This document shows, piece by piece, positions 45,445 to 54,457 of a stretch of 64,000 bases of DNA. A model generated the notes under the pieces. That model saw only the letters and a program-made list of their open reading frames with translations, was not told the DNA's origin and did no database searches. The DNA comes from Klebsiella spallanzanii (GTDB lineage: Bacteria; Pseudomonadota; Gammaproteobacteria; Enterobacterales; Enterobacteriaceae), in contig NZ_CABGGS010000034.1 of NCBI RefSeq assembly GCF_902158555.1, positions 345,771-409,770 on the forward strand, in the 5' to 3' direction. Made by a program: the position numbers and the translations under genes. Each line of letters begins with the position of its first letter. The first letter of the stretch is position 1.

Positions 45445-46764
45445 ATGAACAATGTTCTGGGATTTCTTGAAGCTAAACTGATGCCTCTGGCGGCCAAAAC
45501 CGCCCAGCAGCGTCACCTCGGCGCTATTCGCGGCGCCTACGTTTCATTCATGCCTTTTATTATTGTCGGTTCAATTCTGCTGGTGATCTCTTCTTTCCCT
45601 AATCAGGGCTACCAGCAATTTATGGCCAGCACCTTCGGCGCCAGCTGGAGCGCGATTATCGAAATCCCGTTTAACGCGGTATTTTCAACGATGTCGCTGT
45701 TTATTAGCTTCCTGGTCGCCTACCGCCTGGCGGAACATTACGGTGATGACCGTATCTCCTGCGGTATCCTCTCGCTGGTAGGTTTTCTTATTCTGACGCC
45801 GTTTATCAAGGTGGCAGAAAACGGCGGCATCACGGTGATCCCGGTGGAATGGATTGGTACCAAAGGATTATTCGTCGCCATGATCGGTTCGCTACTGTGG
45901 ACCGAGCTCTTCTGTTGGTTAAAGCGTAAAAAACTGGTGATTAAGATGCCGGAAGGCGTTCCGCCTGCGGTGCAGGAATCTTTCGCCGCGCTGATCCCGG
46001 CGCTGCTGGTGATGATTCTGATCCTGGCGATTCGTATCGGGTTTGAGCACACCCACTACGCGACCATCCATCAGTTTATTTATGAGGTCGTCGCCTCGCC
46101 GGTGCGTCACTACGGCACCTCCTATTTTGGCGCGCTGATGACCGTCTTCAGCATCACTATTTTGTGGTCGGTCGGCATCAACTCCGGTTCGATGATCAAC
46201 GGCATTATTCGTCCGCTGTGGATGGAAAACCAGACCGATAACATTGCCGCTATTCAGGCTGGCGTGACGCCTCCGCACATTATCACCGAACAGTTCTTCG
46301 ATATGATCTGGATGGGCGGCGCGGGCGCAACGCTATCGCTGGTGATTGCGATGCTGATTTTTGCCCGCAGCAAAAATATGCGCGAAGTCGCCCGCCTCGG
46401 CGCTGGTGCTTCCATCTTTAATATCAACGAACCGATTCTGTTCGGCCTGCCGGTGATCATGAACCCGATCATGCTGATCCCCTTTAACCTCGTGCCTTTG
46501 GTGCTGGTGACGGTGCAGTACGCAGCGATGAAGATCGGCGCGGTGGCGGTCACTACCGGGGTCTTTATTCCCTGGACGCTGCCGCCGGTGATCAGTGGTT
46601 TTATCGTCACCGGGCATCTTAGCGGCAGCGTGATGCAGATCCTTAATTTGCTGATTGGCGCCATGTTGTATCTGCCTTTTATGCGCATCGTCGATAAGCA
46701 GTATCGCGCGGCAGAAATCACCGCCCGTGCCGCAACGGACAACACGCTTGCTAAACAGGAGTAA
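45445..46764 (+). CDS. PTS IIC permease, cellobiose/chitobiose (ChbC/LacE) type
   Basis: A 439-residue polytopic inner-membrane PTS IIC of the Lac/Chb family. LGAIRGAYVSFMPFIIVGSI is the typical first helix, and GASIFNINEPILFGLPVIMNP the signature with the sugar-binding Asn/Glu. The relatives take N,N'-diacetylchitobiose or beta-glucosides. No IIA or IIB gene adjoins it. It is cotranscribed with a glycosylasparaginase and an aminopeptidase, so the cargo may be a GlcNAc-linked asparagine or peptide. Confidence 0.87.
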   Translation: MNNVLGFLEAKLMPLAAKTAQQRHLGAIRGAYVSFMPFIIVGSILLVISSFPNQGYQQFMASTFGASWSAIIEIPFNAVFSTMSLFISFLVAYRLAEHYGDDRISCGILSLVGFLILTPFIKVAENGGITVIPVEWIGTKGLFVAMIGSLLWTELFCWLKRKKLVIKMPEGVPPAVQESFAALIPALLVMILILAIRIGFEHTHYATIHQFIYEVVASPVRHYGTSYFGALMTVFSITILWSVGINSGSMINGIIRPLWMENQTDNIAAIQAGVTPPHIITEQFFDMIWMGGAGATLSLVIAMLIFARSKNMREVARLGAGASIFNINEPILFGLPVIMNPIMLIPFNLVPLVLVTVQYAAMKIGAVAVTTGVFIPWTLPPVISGFIVTGHLSGSVMQILNLLIGAMLYLPFMRIVDKQYRAAEITARAATDNTLAKQE

Positions 46765-46768
46765 ACCA

Positions 46769-47722
46769 ATGTGGGGAATTATTGCCACCTGGCGAATGGC
46801 GCTGGAAGGCGTAACGGAAGCGGCGAACGCGCTGGCGTCCGGTGCTGACACCTCTACCGCCGTCGTCAATGCGGTAGCGACGGTAGAAGATTTTCCGCTT
46901 TACAAATCGGTAGGCTACGGCGGCCTGCCGACCGAGAACGGCGAAGTCGAACTGGACGCCGCCTATATGAATGGCGATACCCTGGCGTTCGGCGCGGTTG
47001 GCAATCTGGTGGACATTGCCAATCCGGTCAAGGTGGCTCACGCCCTGAGCCGCCAGCGATACAACAGCCTGCTGGTCGGTCAGGGCGCCCGCGAGTGGGC
47101 ACTGAGTCAGGGATTCGCCGCCAAAGAGATGCTGACCGAGCGGGCGATGCAGCACTACCACAAACGCTGTCGCGAAACGCTGGATCAAGGCCTCAGCCCC
47201 TACGACGGCCACGACACCGTCGGCATTATCGGCCTCGATAAACAAGGTTCCATGAGCGTCGCAACGTCAACCAGCGGCCTGTTTATGAAAAAACGCGGGC
47301 GGCTGGGCGACTCGCCGATTATCGGTTCCGGTTTTTATTGCGATAGCGAGATCGGGGCCGCGACGGCAACCGGCGTAGGCGAAGATCTGATGAAAGGCTG
47401 TACCAGCTACGAAATTGTACGACGAATGGCCCAGGGCATGACGCCGCAGCAGGCGGCGGACTCGGTGGTCAGCGAGCTGGAGGACAAACTGATGTCACGC
47501 TTTGGCCGCGCGGGAGATCTTTCGGTGGTCTGCATGAACCGTCAGGGCGAATTCGGCGCGGCCACCAATATCAAAACCTTCTCCTTTGTTGTCGCCAGCG
47601 CAACGCAGCCACTCACCGTGTTTTGCGCCGAGCGCGTGCAGGAGAAAACCCATTACCGTCCGGTGGACGACGAATGGATGCAGGCCTATGCCGCACGTAT
47701 TCGCGCACCCATCGAGGAGTAA
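46769..47722 (+). CDS. Glycosylasparaginase-type Ntn-hydrolase (family T2)
   Basis: A 317-residue member of the N4-(beta-N-acetylglucosaminyl)-L-asparaginase family. Thr150 (YDGHDTVG) is the autocleavage/nucleophile residue expected in GHDTxG; SVATSTSGLFMKKRGRLGDSPIIGSG follows as in the family's ATSTNG and GDSP motifs. It would split GlcNAc-Asn to aspartate and aminoglucose. No signal peptide: the enzyme is cytoplasmic, unlike lysosomal relatives. The start is ATG 46769, CAGGAGT six bases upstream; the longer frame overlaps the IIC gene. Confidence 0.85.
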   Translation: MWGIIATWRMALEGVTEAANALASGADTSTAVVNAVATVEDFPLYKSVGYGGLPTENGEVELDAAYMNGDTLAFGAVGNLVDIANPVKVAHALSRQRYNSLLVGQGAREWALSQGFAAKEMLTERAMQHYHKRCRETLDQGLSPYDGHDTVGIIGLDKQGSMSVATSTSGLFMKKRGRLGDSPIIGSGFYCDSEIGAATATGVGEDLMKGCTSYEIVRRMAQGMTPQQAADSVVSELEDKLMSRFGRAGDLSVVCMNRQGEFGAATNIKTFSFVVASATQPLTVFCAERVQEKTHYRPVDDEWMQAYAARIRAPIEE

Positions 47723-47725
47723 GTC

Positions 47726-49183
47726 ATGTTGAATTATCGCTTAATGAATCAGCTGGATAGCACCTGCGATGGCGCACATCTGGTAACGTGGCCGGGCAGT
47801 CCGCTGTTAGCAACATTTCCGCTCAACTCCAGCCCTTTGCTTATGGAAATGACCAAACAGGCAGAGTGCGGCGAGATCGCGGATTCCCGCTTCGGCTGCT
47901 CGCCTTTCGCCCGTATCACCCTTATTCCACGGTCTCAGTGGCAGGATGCGCTGAACGACAGCCTGACCGAGGCGCTGCGCCCGTTATGCAAAACGCCGGT
48001 GAGTGAATCGCTACTCCTGGATTGCTCGCTGGAAGAGGCGCACGGCGCATTAACCAAAGCGCTGCGTTATCTGTTTAACCTGGCCTGGCATCTCGACGAT
48101 CTGGGCCTGCATCGGGTAAATACCGAAAAACGGCGGCTGCGCCAGCTCTCGCTTTACGCCTTGCCTGAACAGCAGACCGTGCTTGAAACCCTGGCTCATC
48201 GCCAGCAGGCCACGGCGTACGGCATGATCGCCGCACGGCGGCTGGCGGACCTGCCTTCCGAGCAGTGCACGCCGCAGTATGTGGTGGACGAAGCTGCACG
48301 TTTATGCGCCGATATTCCCGCTCTGCGCTGCGAAGTGCTTGATGAAAAGGCCATTATTGAGCAAGGGCTCGGGCTGCTGCATGCGGTCGGTAAAGGTGCC
48401 GAGCGCCCGCCGCGCCTGCTGGCGATTCATTATGATGGCATCAGCCATGGCCAGGTGCGCTGCTATGTGGGCAAAGGTGTGACCTTTGATACCGGCGGGC
48501 TGTGGCTGAAGGAAGGCACCGGGATGTATACCATGAAGTATGACATGTGCGGCGCGGCCAACGTGCTCGGCCTGATGCTGAGCATCGCGAAGCTTGCGCT
48601 GCCGGTGCGGGTGATGGGCGTGCTGGCGCTGGCGGAAAACGCCATTGGCCCTAACGCCATGCAGCCCGGCAGCGTCGCTCGGGCCTGCAATGGCTTAACG
48701 GTAGAAATCAACAATACTGATGCAGAAGGCCGCCTGGTGCTGTCCGATGCCATTGCCTGGGCCAGCCAGCGGCATCCGCAGGCGCACTATATTATCGATA
48801 TGGCAACGCTGACCGGCGCGGTGGTGAAAGCGCTGGGTTATGACCTCAGTGGTTTAATGACCCAAAACGAAACCCTGCGCTCGGCGTTAACTCAGGCGGG
48901 AATAGAGAGCGGAGATGAAGTCTGGTCGCTGCCGCTGGACAGTCGGCTGAAAAAACAGACCGAAAGCGCGATTGCCGATCTTTGCAATACGCCGGGCAAC
49001 AACGCGGCAATCAGTGCCTCCGCCGCCTGGCTGTTGCAGCATTTCTGTCCACCGGAAATCCCATGGGCCCACCTCGACGTCAGCGGCACGGCGCTGTGGC
49101 GAGAAGGCGGTAAAAGCGTGGCCTCCGGCAGGCCAATACCGCTGCTGATCCAGCATCTGCTCAACGATATCAGCCATGTTTAA
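47726..49183 (+). CDS. Leucyl-aminopeptidase family (M17) peptidase
   Basis: A 485-residue M17 dizinc aminopeptidase. YVGKGVTFDTGGLWLK and MKYDMCGAANVLG hold Lys/Asp ligands; NTDAEGRLVLSDAI is the M17 signature; ATLTGA follows. The N-terminal ~165 residues are the variable regulatory domain. GAGGAG before the ATG. Together with the preceding enzyme it could trim peptide remnants from glycosyl-asparagine substrates in the cytoplasm. Confidence 0.88.
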   Translation: MLNYRLMNQLDSTCDGAHLVTWPGSPLLATFPLNSSPLLMEMTKQAECGEIADSRFGCSPFARITLIPRSQWQDALNDSLTEALRPLCKTPVSESLLLDCSLEEAHGALTKALRYLFNLAWHLDDLGLHRVNTEKRRLRQLSLYALPEQQTVLETLAHRQQATAYGMIAARRLADLPSEQCTPQYVVDEAARLCADIPALRCEVLDEKAIIEQGLGLLHAVGKGAERPPRLLAIHYDGISHGQVRCYVGKGVTFDTGGLWLKEGTGMYTMKYDMCGAANVLGLMLSIAKLALPVRVMGVLALAENAIGPNAMQPGSVARACNGLTVEINNTDAEGRLVLSDAIAWASQRHPQAHYIIDMATLTGAVVKALGYDLSGLMTQNETLRSALTQAGIESGDEVWSLPLDSRLKKQTESAIADLCNTPGNNAAISASAAWLLQHFCPPEIPWAHLDVSGTALWREGGKSVASGRPIPLLIQHLLNDISHV

Positions 49184-49189
49184 AACCTT

Positions 49190-49276
49190 CCCGGGGGCGG
49201 CGCGTTGTCCGGGTTACACCTATAACGCACCTGCCGTAAAGTAGCCCGGACAGGTACGCCAGCACCGCCTCCGGGG
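49190..49276. repeat. REP-type (BIME) inverted pair
   Basis: Units at about 49190-49216 (CCCGGGGGCGGCGCG... GTCCGGGTTAC) and 49241-49276 (GTAGCCCGGACAGG... CGCCTCCGGGG) in inverse orientation, in the gap between convergent genes. The words match the copy at 27155-27250. Confidence 0.75.
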
Positions 49277-49282
49277 AATCAT

Positions 49283-50482
49283 CTACTCCTCGCTCACCAC
49301 CGGCTTAACCCTCACCGCAAACAACACAATCGCCATCGCGCTGACCAGCAACAAGCCGCTGCCGGCGAACACCCCGCTGGCGCCGTTAAGATCGAACACC
49401 GCCCCGCCGCCTGCCGCACCCGCGCCTATCGCCAATTGAATAGATGCCACCAACAGCCCGCCCGCGCTTTCCGCCTCATCCGGTACCGTGGTGGCAAGCC
49501 AGGTTGACCAACCCACCGGCACCAGGCCAAAGGCAAAGCCCCACATCGCCACCAACAAACCATCCAACAGCGCGAAGTGCCCGAACGTCACCATCATCAG
49601 CGCCAGCACGCTCATCGCCAGCGGCACCAACGCCAGCGTCATGCGCAGGCTTCTGGAGAGAAAATGTCCGGCAATCGAGGTACCAATAAAGTTCGCGACC
49701 CCAAAACCCAGCAAGATCAGGGAGACCCCTTCGACGCTGGCCTGAGCTACGGTTTCCAGAAACGGTCGCAGATAGGTAAAAAAAGCGAAATGACCGCTGA
49801 AAATCAGGATGGTCGCCAGCATCCCGCCCATCATGCCCGGACGGCGCAGCACCTTAAACAGCGTCGCAAAGCTGCCCGCGCTCTCCGGGCGCATCGAAGG
49901 CAATACCCACAGCTGCCACAACAGCGCAACTACGCTCGGCACCGCACAGATAATAAATACGTTACGCCAGCCTATCAGCGCACCAAAATAGCTCCCCAGC
50001 GGCGCGGCAACGACGGTGGCTATCGACACGGCAGAAAAAATAATCGCCAGCGCTTTTGGCACCATCGCCGCCGGAACCAGACGCATGGCGGTCGCGGTAG
50101 ACATTGACCAGAAGCCGCCGATGGCAATCCCTAACAACAATCGTCCAAGCAGTAAAAATTCAAGCGTTCCGGCGAACGCCACCATCATGCTGGAGATGAT
50201 CTGCAAAACGGAAAAAAACATCAGCACCCAGCGGCGATCAATATTCCTGGTCGCGGTAGTGATCAGCAAACCAGTAAGCAACGCCACCAGCGCCGTCGCG
50301 GTCACCGCCTGCCCCGCCATACCTTCACTCACCCCGAGACTGGCCGCCATCGGCGTTAACAAACTGGCGGGCAGAAATTCGGCGACAATCAGGCCAAACA
50401 CCCCCAGCGCCAGCGCGTAGACGGCGCGCCATGCGGGCTTAGCGTTTGCCAGACTCTCTTCAGCGGCAATGCAGGAACTCAT
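49283..50482 (-). CDS. NepI/AraJ-like MFS efflux protein
   Basis: A 399-residue, 12-helix MFS drug/metabolite exporter. LIVAEFLPASLLTPMAASLGVSEG, RRWVLMFF, SIATVVAAPLGSYFGALIGWRNVF and VPVGWSTWLATTVPDEAE match NepI (purine nucleoside efflux) closely. ATG 50482 has GGAGAG six bases upstream; 50488 is too close. Divergent from an AraC gene that probably regulates it. Other substrates of this DHA1 group are possible. Confidence 0.83.
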   Translation of the reverse strand: MSSCIAAEESLANAKPAWRAVYALALGVFGLIVAEFLPASLLTPMAASLGVSEGMAGQAVTATALVALLTGLLITTATRNIDRRWVLMFFSVLQIISSMMVAFAGTLEFLLLGRLLLGIAIGGFWSMSTATAMRLVPAAMVPKALAIIFSAVSIATVVAAPLGSYFGALIGWRNVFIICAVPSVVALLWQLWVLPSMRPESAGSFATLFKVLRRPGMMGGMLATILIFSGHFAFFTYLRPFLETVAQASVEGVSLILLGFGVANFIGTSIAGHFLSRSLRMTLALVPLAMSVLALMMVTFGHFALLDGLLVAMWGFAFGLVPVGWSTWLATTVPDEAESAGGLLVASIQLAIGAGAAGGGAVFDLNGASGVFAGSGLLLVSAMAIVLFAVRVKPVVSEE

Positions 50483-50590
50483 ATACATCTCTCCAGAACA
50501 ATTAACATTTCGTTAAGATTAGGGTGTTCCTGCCGGACGATCTATGATGCATACTCTGCAATTATTGATAATTCGTCCGGGAATGATGTA

Positions 50591-51547
50591 ATGACTCAGC
50601 AAGCTCTCGATCTCACCAGCGAACTGCTGCGCGGCATGCGCCTTTCCGGCGTCAACTACCGGCGCATTGAGACCTCTCGCCCCTTCGGCGTTGAGTTTGG
50701 CTTCGTGCCGGGTAAAGCCCAGTTTCACTTCATTAGCCGGGGGCCGGTATTATTGCGCATGGTCAGCGGTCAGCGCCTGATGCTGCAAAGCGGCGATGCC
50801 CTATTTATTCCCAACGGCGATGGTCACGTGCTGCTCTCCGATGACCAGGCGTCAGTGGTCAACGTCTCCAGACTGCCCAGCGAATCCGTTTGCGACTCGG
50901 TAAGCTGCGTTAAAACCGCATGCGATGATACGAAAAACGACAGCGCCATTATTTTCAGCGCCTGTATGGACTTTGAGCTGGGCGGCATGCAGCCGCTGGT
51001 CAAAGCGATGCCGGAAGTCATGCTGGTCAGCAGCCTGCTGACCACCCGCCCGGAGATCCAGCCGATGCTCGCCGCCATGGAGCGTGAAACCCTGACGCGT
51101 CAGGCGGGCTATGCTGGCATTCTGGCGCGGCTGGCGGATGTGGTCGCCGCGCTGATTGTGCGGGGTTGGGTGGAGTGCGGTTGCGGCAATGCCACCGGCT
51201 GGGTACAGGTGCTGCGCGACCCGAAACTGGCTAAAGCCATTTACGCCATGCATCAGCAGCCCGGCATCAACTGGAAAGTCGAAGATCTGGCCCGCGAGGC
51301 GGGAACCTCCCGCTCGGTATTTGCCGAACGCTTTCTCTCCGCCACCGGCACCACGCCAGCCCGCTACCTGACCGAGCTGCGGATGCGGCTGGCGGTGCAG
51401 TACATTTCCCATGAGGGACAGGCGCTGGAAAAAGTGGCCTTCAAACTGGGCTACAGTTCGCATGCCGCCTTTAGCCGCGCCTTTAAGCGCATCACCGGCA
51501 AAGCGCCGGGCGCACTGCGTGACCTGTCGCAGGGAGAAGAGTTTTAG
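50591..51547 (+). CDS. AraC-family regulator with cupin_6 domain
   Basis: A 318-residue regulator. The N-terminal AraC-type cupin (HFISRGPVLLRMVSGQ, LQSGDALFIPNGDGHVL) is of the cupin_6 type; the two HTHs are at the C-terminus (KVEDLAREAGTSRSVFAERF and ALEKVAFKLGYSSHAAFSRAFKRITGKAPG). Cysteine-containing middle segment CDSVSCVKTACDD could sense ligands. Divergent from the NepI-like exporter, its likely target. The stop overlaps the convergent P5C-reductase-like gene. Confidence 0.87.
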   Translation: MTQQALDLTSELLRGMRLSGVNYRRIETSRPFGVEFGFVPGKAQFHFISRGPVLLRMVSGQRLMLQSGDALFIPNGDGHVLLSDDQASVVNVSRLPSESVCDSVSCVKTACDDTKNDSAIIFSACMDFELGGMQPLVKAMPEVMLVSSLLTTRPEIQPMLAAMERETLTRQAGYAGILARLADVVAALIVRGWVECGCGNATGWVQVLRDPKLAKAIYAMHQQPGINWKVEDLAREAGTSRSVFAERFLSATGTTPARYLTELRMRLAVQYISHEGQALEKVAFKLGYSSHAAFSRAFKRITGKAPGALRDLSQGEEF

Positions 51548-52332
51548 CCCTGCCCTAATTCGCGAGTGCGCCTGACCGCCGCCAGCACGCTACGCTGAAG
51601 CCCGGCGGCGAAATCGCTGTTGTTCAGCTCGTACAGACCGTGAATCCCCACTCCCGCCGGTGAATTGTTGATATCCAGAAGCTGGCGCGGATGCTTCTGG
51701 CTGTGGCGCAGCATCTCTACCGCGCCGAGCAGATTTTCCAGCACCACTTCAGTGGCCTGAACCCGCGACAACCCCGCCAACACCCCGGCATCGGTAAAGG
51801 ACTCGATAAAGTAGTAGATATAGTTGGGACCTGCGACGCCAAAGCCGGTGAAGATATCGATTAATCGTTCCGGCAGATACAGTACTTTGCCGAAACCACG
51901 CAGAAACGGCTCGACCCGCTCCGCGCTGGCCCCGGCGTTTAAGGTCACCCCGCTATAGCCAAATCCGGTATCGGTCAGAGTATTAGGGATCACCCTGACA
52001 ATCGGCGTTTCAGCGCCAAACAGGGAGGACAGTTTTTCCAGCGTCACTCCGGCAATCAATGAAACAACCGTCGTTCCCCCCGTCAATTGCGAACGCGCAC
52101 GGTCAGCCACCGCCGCCAGATCGTCCTGCGGACGGATCCCCAATACCACCAGAGAAGCGTCCGTTAATCCGCGCCCCTCCGGCAGCGAATAGAGGTTTTG
52201 CAGATAATCAACTCTCGTACCATCAATATCCTCCAGCGAGATCTCTTCCGCCCGCAGCGTGCCGTTATTTAATGAGGCGCGAATAATCGCCTCCGCCATC
52301 TGCCCGGCCCCGATAAAATGAACCTTTGCCAT
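51544..52332 (-). CDS. Pyrroline-5-carboxylate-reductase-like imine reductase
   Basis: A 262-residue NAD(P)H-dependent reductase of the ProC family. VHFIGAGQMAEAIIRAS is the Rossmann start, GIRPQD and IRVIPNTLT follow. The ProC signature region differs: where typical enzymes have SPGGTT, this reads SPAGVG (224-229), and GPNYIYYF replaces GSGPAYVF. It therefore probably reduces another cyclic imine. Its ATG shares one base with the stop of the upstream hydrolase (TAATG), last gene of the transport operon. Confidence 0.78.
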   Translation of the reverse strand: MAKVHFIGAGQMAEAIIRASLNNGTLRAEEISLEDIDGTRVDYLQNLYSLPEGRGLTDASLVVLGIRPQDDLAAVADRARSQLTGGTTVVSLIAGVTLEKLSSLFGAETPIVRVIPNTLTDTGFGYSGVTLNAGASAERVEPFLRGFGKVLYLPERLIDIFTGFGVAGPNYIYYFIESFTDAGVLAGLSRVQATEVVLENLLGAVEMLRHSQKHPRQLLDINNSPAGVGIHGLYELNNSDFAAGLQRSVLAAVRRTRELGQG

Positions 52333-52859
52333 TATGCCTCCTGCTCTTCTGACTGATAAAAACGCAGCCGACAGACCGCGTCACCACGGGCCAGCGCGGT
52401 CTGTACATCTAACTTCAGTCCCGGGAATGCGTCGGTTAACGCATGGTCGCCTTCCATACAGATATCGCACAGCGTCTCAACTTCACGGGCATCGCGCCCC
52501 TGCTGTCGCCAGCAGTTGACGTAAGGGCAATAGTGAAACAGGACGATAAATTCCGTGCGGCTGGCACTGACGGGCTCCATCTCATAAACCTGAGATTCAA
52601 GACCGCGAGTAAACAGCCTGGCGAACGCTTCCAGATCTCGTTCATCGTGCATCTGCGCGCGTATCTTATGCCCAATATCCCGGCCATAATGACGAATCGC
52701 CTCACGGGCAAAATCATCAGTGATGTTACGCTGGCGGCTTTCATCAAGCAGATAACCGATAGTTGCGGCCCTTTTTTCGGTAATCGCACGCAGTGCCAGA
52801 GTGACTTCATCAGTTAAGGTTGCCACGTTATGCGCCGGTTTTGCGGTGATTTCGCTCAT
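52332..52859 (-). CDS. L-2-amino-thiazoline-4-carboxylate hydrolase family protein
   Basis: A 175-residue protein of the ATC hydrolase family. HYCPYVNCW (Cys111, Cys116) and LCDICMEGDHA (Cys131, Cys134, His139) are its conserved Cys/His positions. In Pseudomonas the enzyme opens ATC to N-carbamoyl-L-cysteine. ATG 52859 comes five bases after the binding-protein stop (52864), with GGGAA before it; the upstream extension would overlap that gene. The operon context with amino-acid ABC genes supports uptake and opening of a sulfur heterocycle. Confidence 0.8.
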   Translation of the reverse strand: MSEITAKPAHNVATLTDEVTLALRAITEKRAATIGYLLDESRQRNITDDFAREAIRHYGRDIGHKIRAQMHDERDLEAFARLFTRGLESQVYEMEPVSASRTEFIVLFHYCPYVNCWRQQGRDAREVETLCDICMEGDHALTDAFPGLKLDVQTALARGDAVCRLRFYQSEEQEA

Positions 52860-52863
52860 GCAC

Positions 52864-53706
52864 TTATTCCCAGTCGGTATTGACTTTGACGTCATTGGCT
52901 CCCGGTAAGGCGTACACATCTTCGGCGTACCACTTACGTGAAAGCTCGGCGAGCGTGCCGTCCTTTTTCAGGGCCGCCAGTTGGCTATCAATCTCTTTGA
53001 TCAACTGTGGATCGGTATTCTTTTTATATAAATAGACGTTAGGGAATAAGCCGACAGAATCCGAAGCTTTAAGGTTAAGATTGAGCGCCTTATTTAACGC
53101 CAGCAGCGCGCCAATAGGATAAATTGCCGCATCGTATTCGCCCGAAGCCACAGCTTTAAAAATATCAGCGGCAGACTGTTCACCATTCGGTTGCAGATTA
53201 ATTTGCTGCGTCGGGTGCTTTTTATTGTAGTTTTCAATCACCGTATAGCGCGCATCGGTGGTATGAATCGGCACCAGTTTTTTCTTACCGCTGGCAAGAT
53301 CGCCAAGATTATGAATATCGTTCTCGTTATTACGCACGATCAGACGTAAATCGCTGATCCCGGTCGGTTCACCGGAGTAGTCGTATTTTTCTGCCCGCTC
53401 TTTAGTGAGATAAAAGTGATCCGCCGCGAGGGTATAGGCCCCGGTAGATAAGCCGACTATCATTGCATCACGCGAGACCGCATTAAAATGAAATTTATAA
53501 TTGGCCAGCCGCTGATCCAGCACCTTTAACAGATCGCCATCATAACCGGTAATAATATTGTTATCGTCAACAAAACTAAAAGGAAAACCGTTAGCATTCA
53601 CCACCACTTCTACCGTTTTCGCCGTCGGGCTTTTTTCAGCAGCCTGCACAGCGCTAATTCCCATTGCCAGGAACAGAGAACTCACCAGTAACGTTTTATT
53701 TTTCAA
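52864..53706 (-). CDS. Amino-acid-type ABC substrate-binding protein
   Basis: A 280-residue periplasmic binding protein of family 3. I start it at TTG 53706: GGGGAAAG lies five bases upstream, and KNKTLLVSSLFLAMGISAVQA-AE is a clear signal peptide. The ATG-based frame (53769) would put 21 residues before the signal and run far into the permease. Mature motifs: NGFPFSFVDDNNIITGYDGDLLK, YTLAADHFYLTKERAEKYDYS, ASGEYDAAIYP. It overlaps the permease gene by 11 bases. Confidence 0.85.
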   Translation of the reverse strand: MKNKTLLVSSLFLAMGISAVQAAEKSPTAKTVEVVVNANGFPFSFVDDNNIITGYDGDLLKVLDQRLANYKFHFNAVSRDAMIVGLSTGAYTLAADHFYLTKERAEKYDYSGEPTGISDLRLIVRNNENDIHNLGDLASGKKKLVPIHTTDARYTVIENYNKKHPTQQINLQPNGEQSAADIFKAVASGEYDAAIYPIGALLALNKALNLNLKASDSVGLFPNVYLYKKNTDPQLIKEIDSQLAALKKDGTLAELSRKWYAEDVYALPGANDVKVNTDWE

Positions 53707-54448
53707 AATACTTTCCCCAAAATGATAAAGTTGCCACTCTTTTTTGTACATCTCCTCGCCAGCGTGCACTCAGAGATATTTCTACGCTGCGCAATGCCCG
53801 GGCGATCGCCAGACACAACACGATGTAAATCACCAGCACCACGCAATATGCTTCGACAAAGTGGAAGCCGCGTGCGGCGGCAATGTTGGCTTTCGCCATC
53901 AGGTCGATAACGGTGATGGTATAAACCAGCGAGGTATCCTTAATCAGATCGATCAGCACGCTGGTGAAATTAGGCAGCGCGGATACGGCTGCCTGCGGAA
54001 AGATAATCCGCCGAAACTGGGTAAACCCGCTGACGCCAATCGACCAGGCGGCCTCCCGCTGCCCTTTATCAACCGCGTTCCATCCGGCGCGAAATGTCTC
54101 GGCAAAATATGCGCTAAAGATCAGTGACAGCGCGGTCACCGCCGCCACTAGCGGTGAGAGCTTATAGCTGAACATATTCTCCTGCGGGCCGCCAAACAGT
54201 CCGGCGGCAATCCACGGCCAGACATAAAAAAAGAAATAGAGCATCACCAGTACCGGTACCGAACGGCCAAAGGAGATGAATATCTTCGCCACATATTTAA
54301 CGCCGGGTGTCTGGCGAATAATTACATATGCCAGCACTGCCCCCAGCAGGGTAGAAAAAAGTAGTGATAAGAGCGTTATCGCCAGAGTCACCGGTAGTGC
54401 GCTCAAAATAAAGGTAAAATTATCCCGAATGAATGCAAAGCTAAACAT
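53696..54448 (-). CDS. Amino-acid-type ABC permease (HisM-like) 2
   Basis: A 250-residue inner-membrane permease with about five helices and the GlnP/HisM EAA loop: QREAAWSIGVSGFTQFRRIIFPQA (condensed EAA-G motif). LSLIFSAYFAETFRAGWNAV is typical. Partner to the next permease in a heterodimeric channel. A weak ribosome site nine bases after the upstream stop suggests coupling. The C-terminus is basic. Confidence 0.88.
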   Translation of the reverse strand: MFSFAFIRDNFTFILSALPVTLAITLLSLLFSTLLGAVLAYVIIRQTPGVKYVAKIFISFGRSVPVLVMLYFFFYVWPWIAAGLFGGPQENMFSYKLSPLVAAVTALSLIFSAYFAETFRAGWNAVDKGQREAAWSIGVSGFTQFRRIIFPQAAVSALPNFTSVLIDLIKDTSLVYTITVIDLMAKANIAAARGFHFVEAYCVVLVIYIVLCLAIARALRSVEISLSARWRGDVQKRVATLSFWGKYFEK

Positions 54449-54457
54449 GTTAATCTG

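Noticed and set aside
44366-49276. REP pairs considered as transposon ends for the IS481-like gene
   Set aside because: REP units occur also at 27155-27250 and do not match IS terminal repeats or create target duplications I can see.
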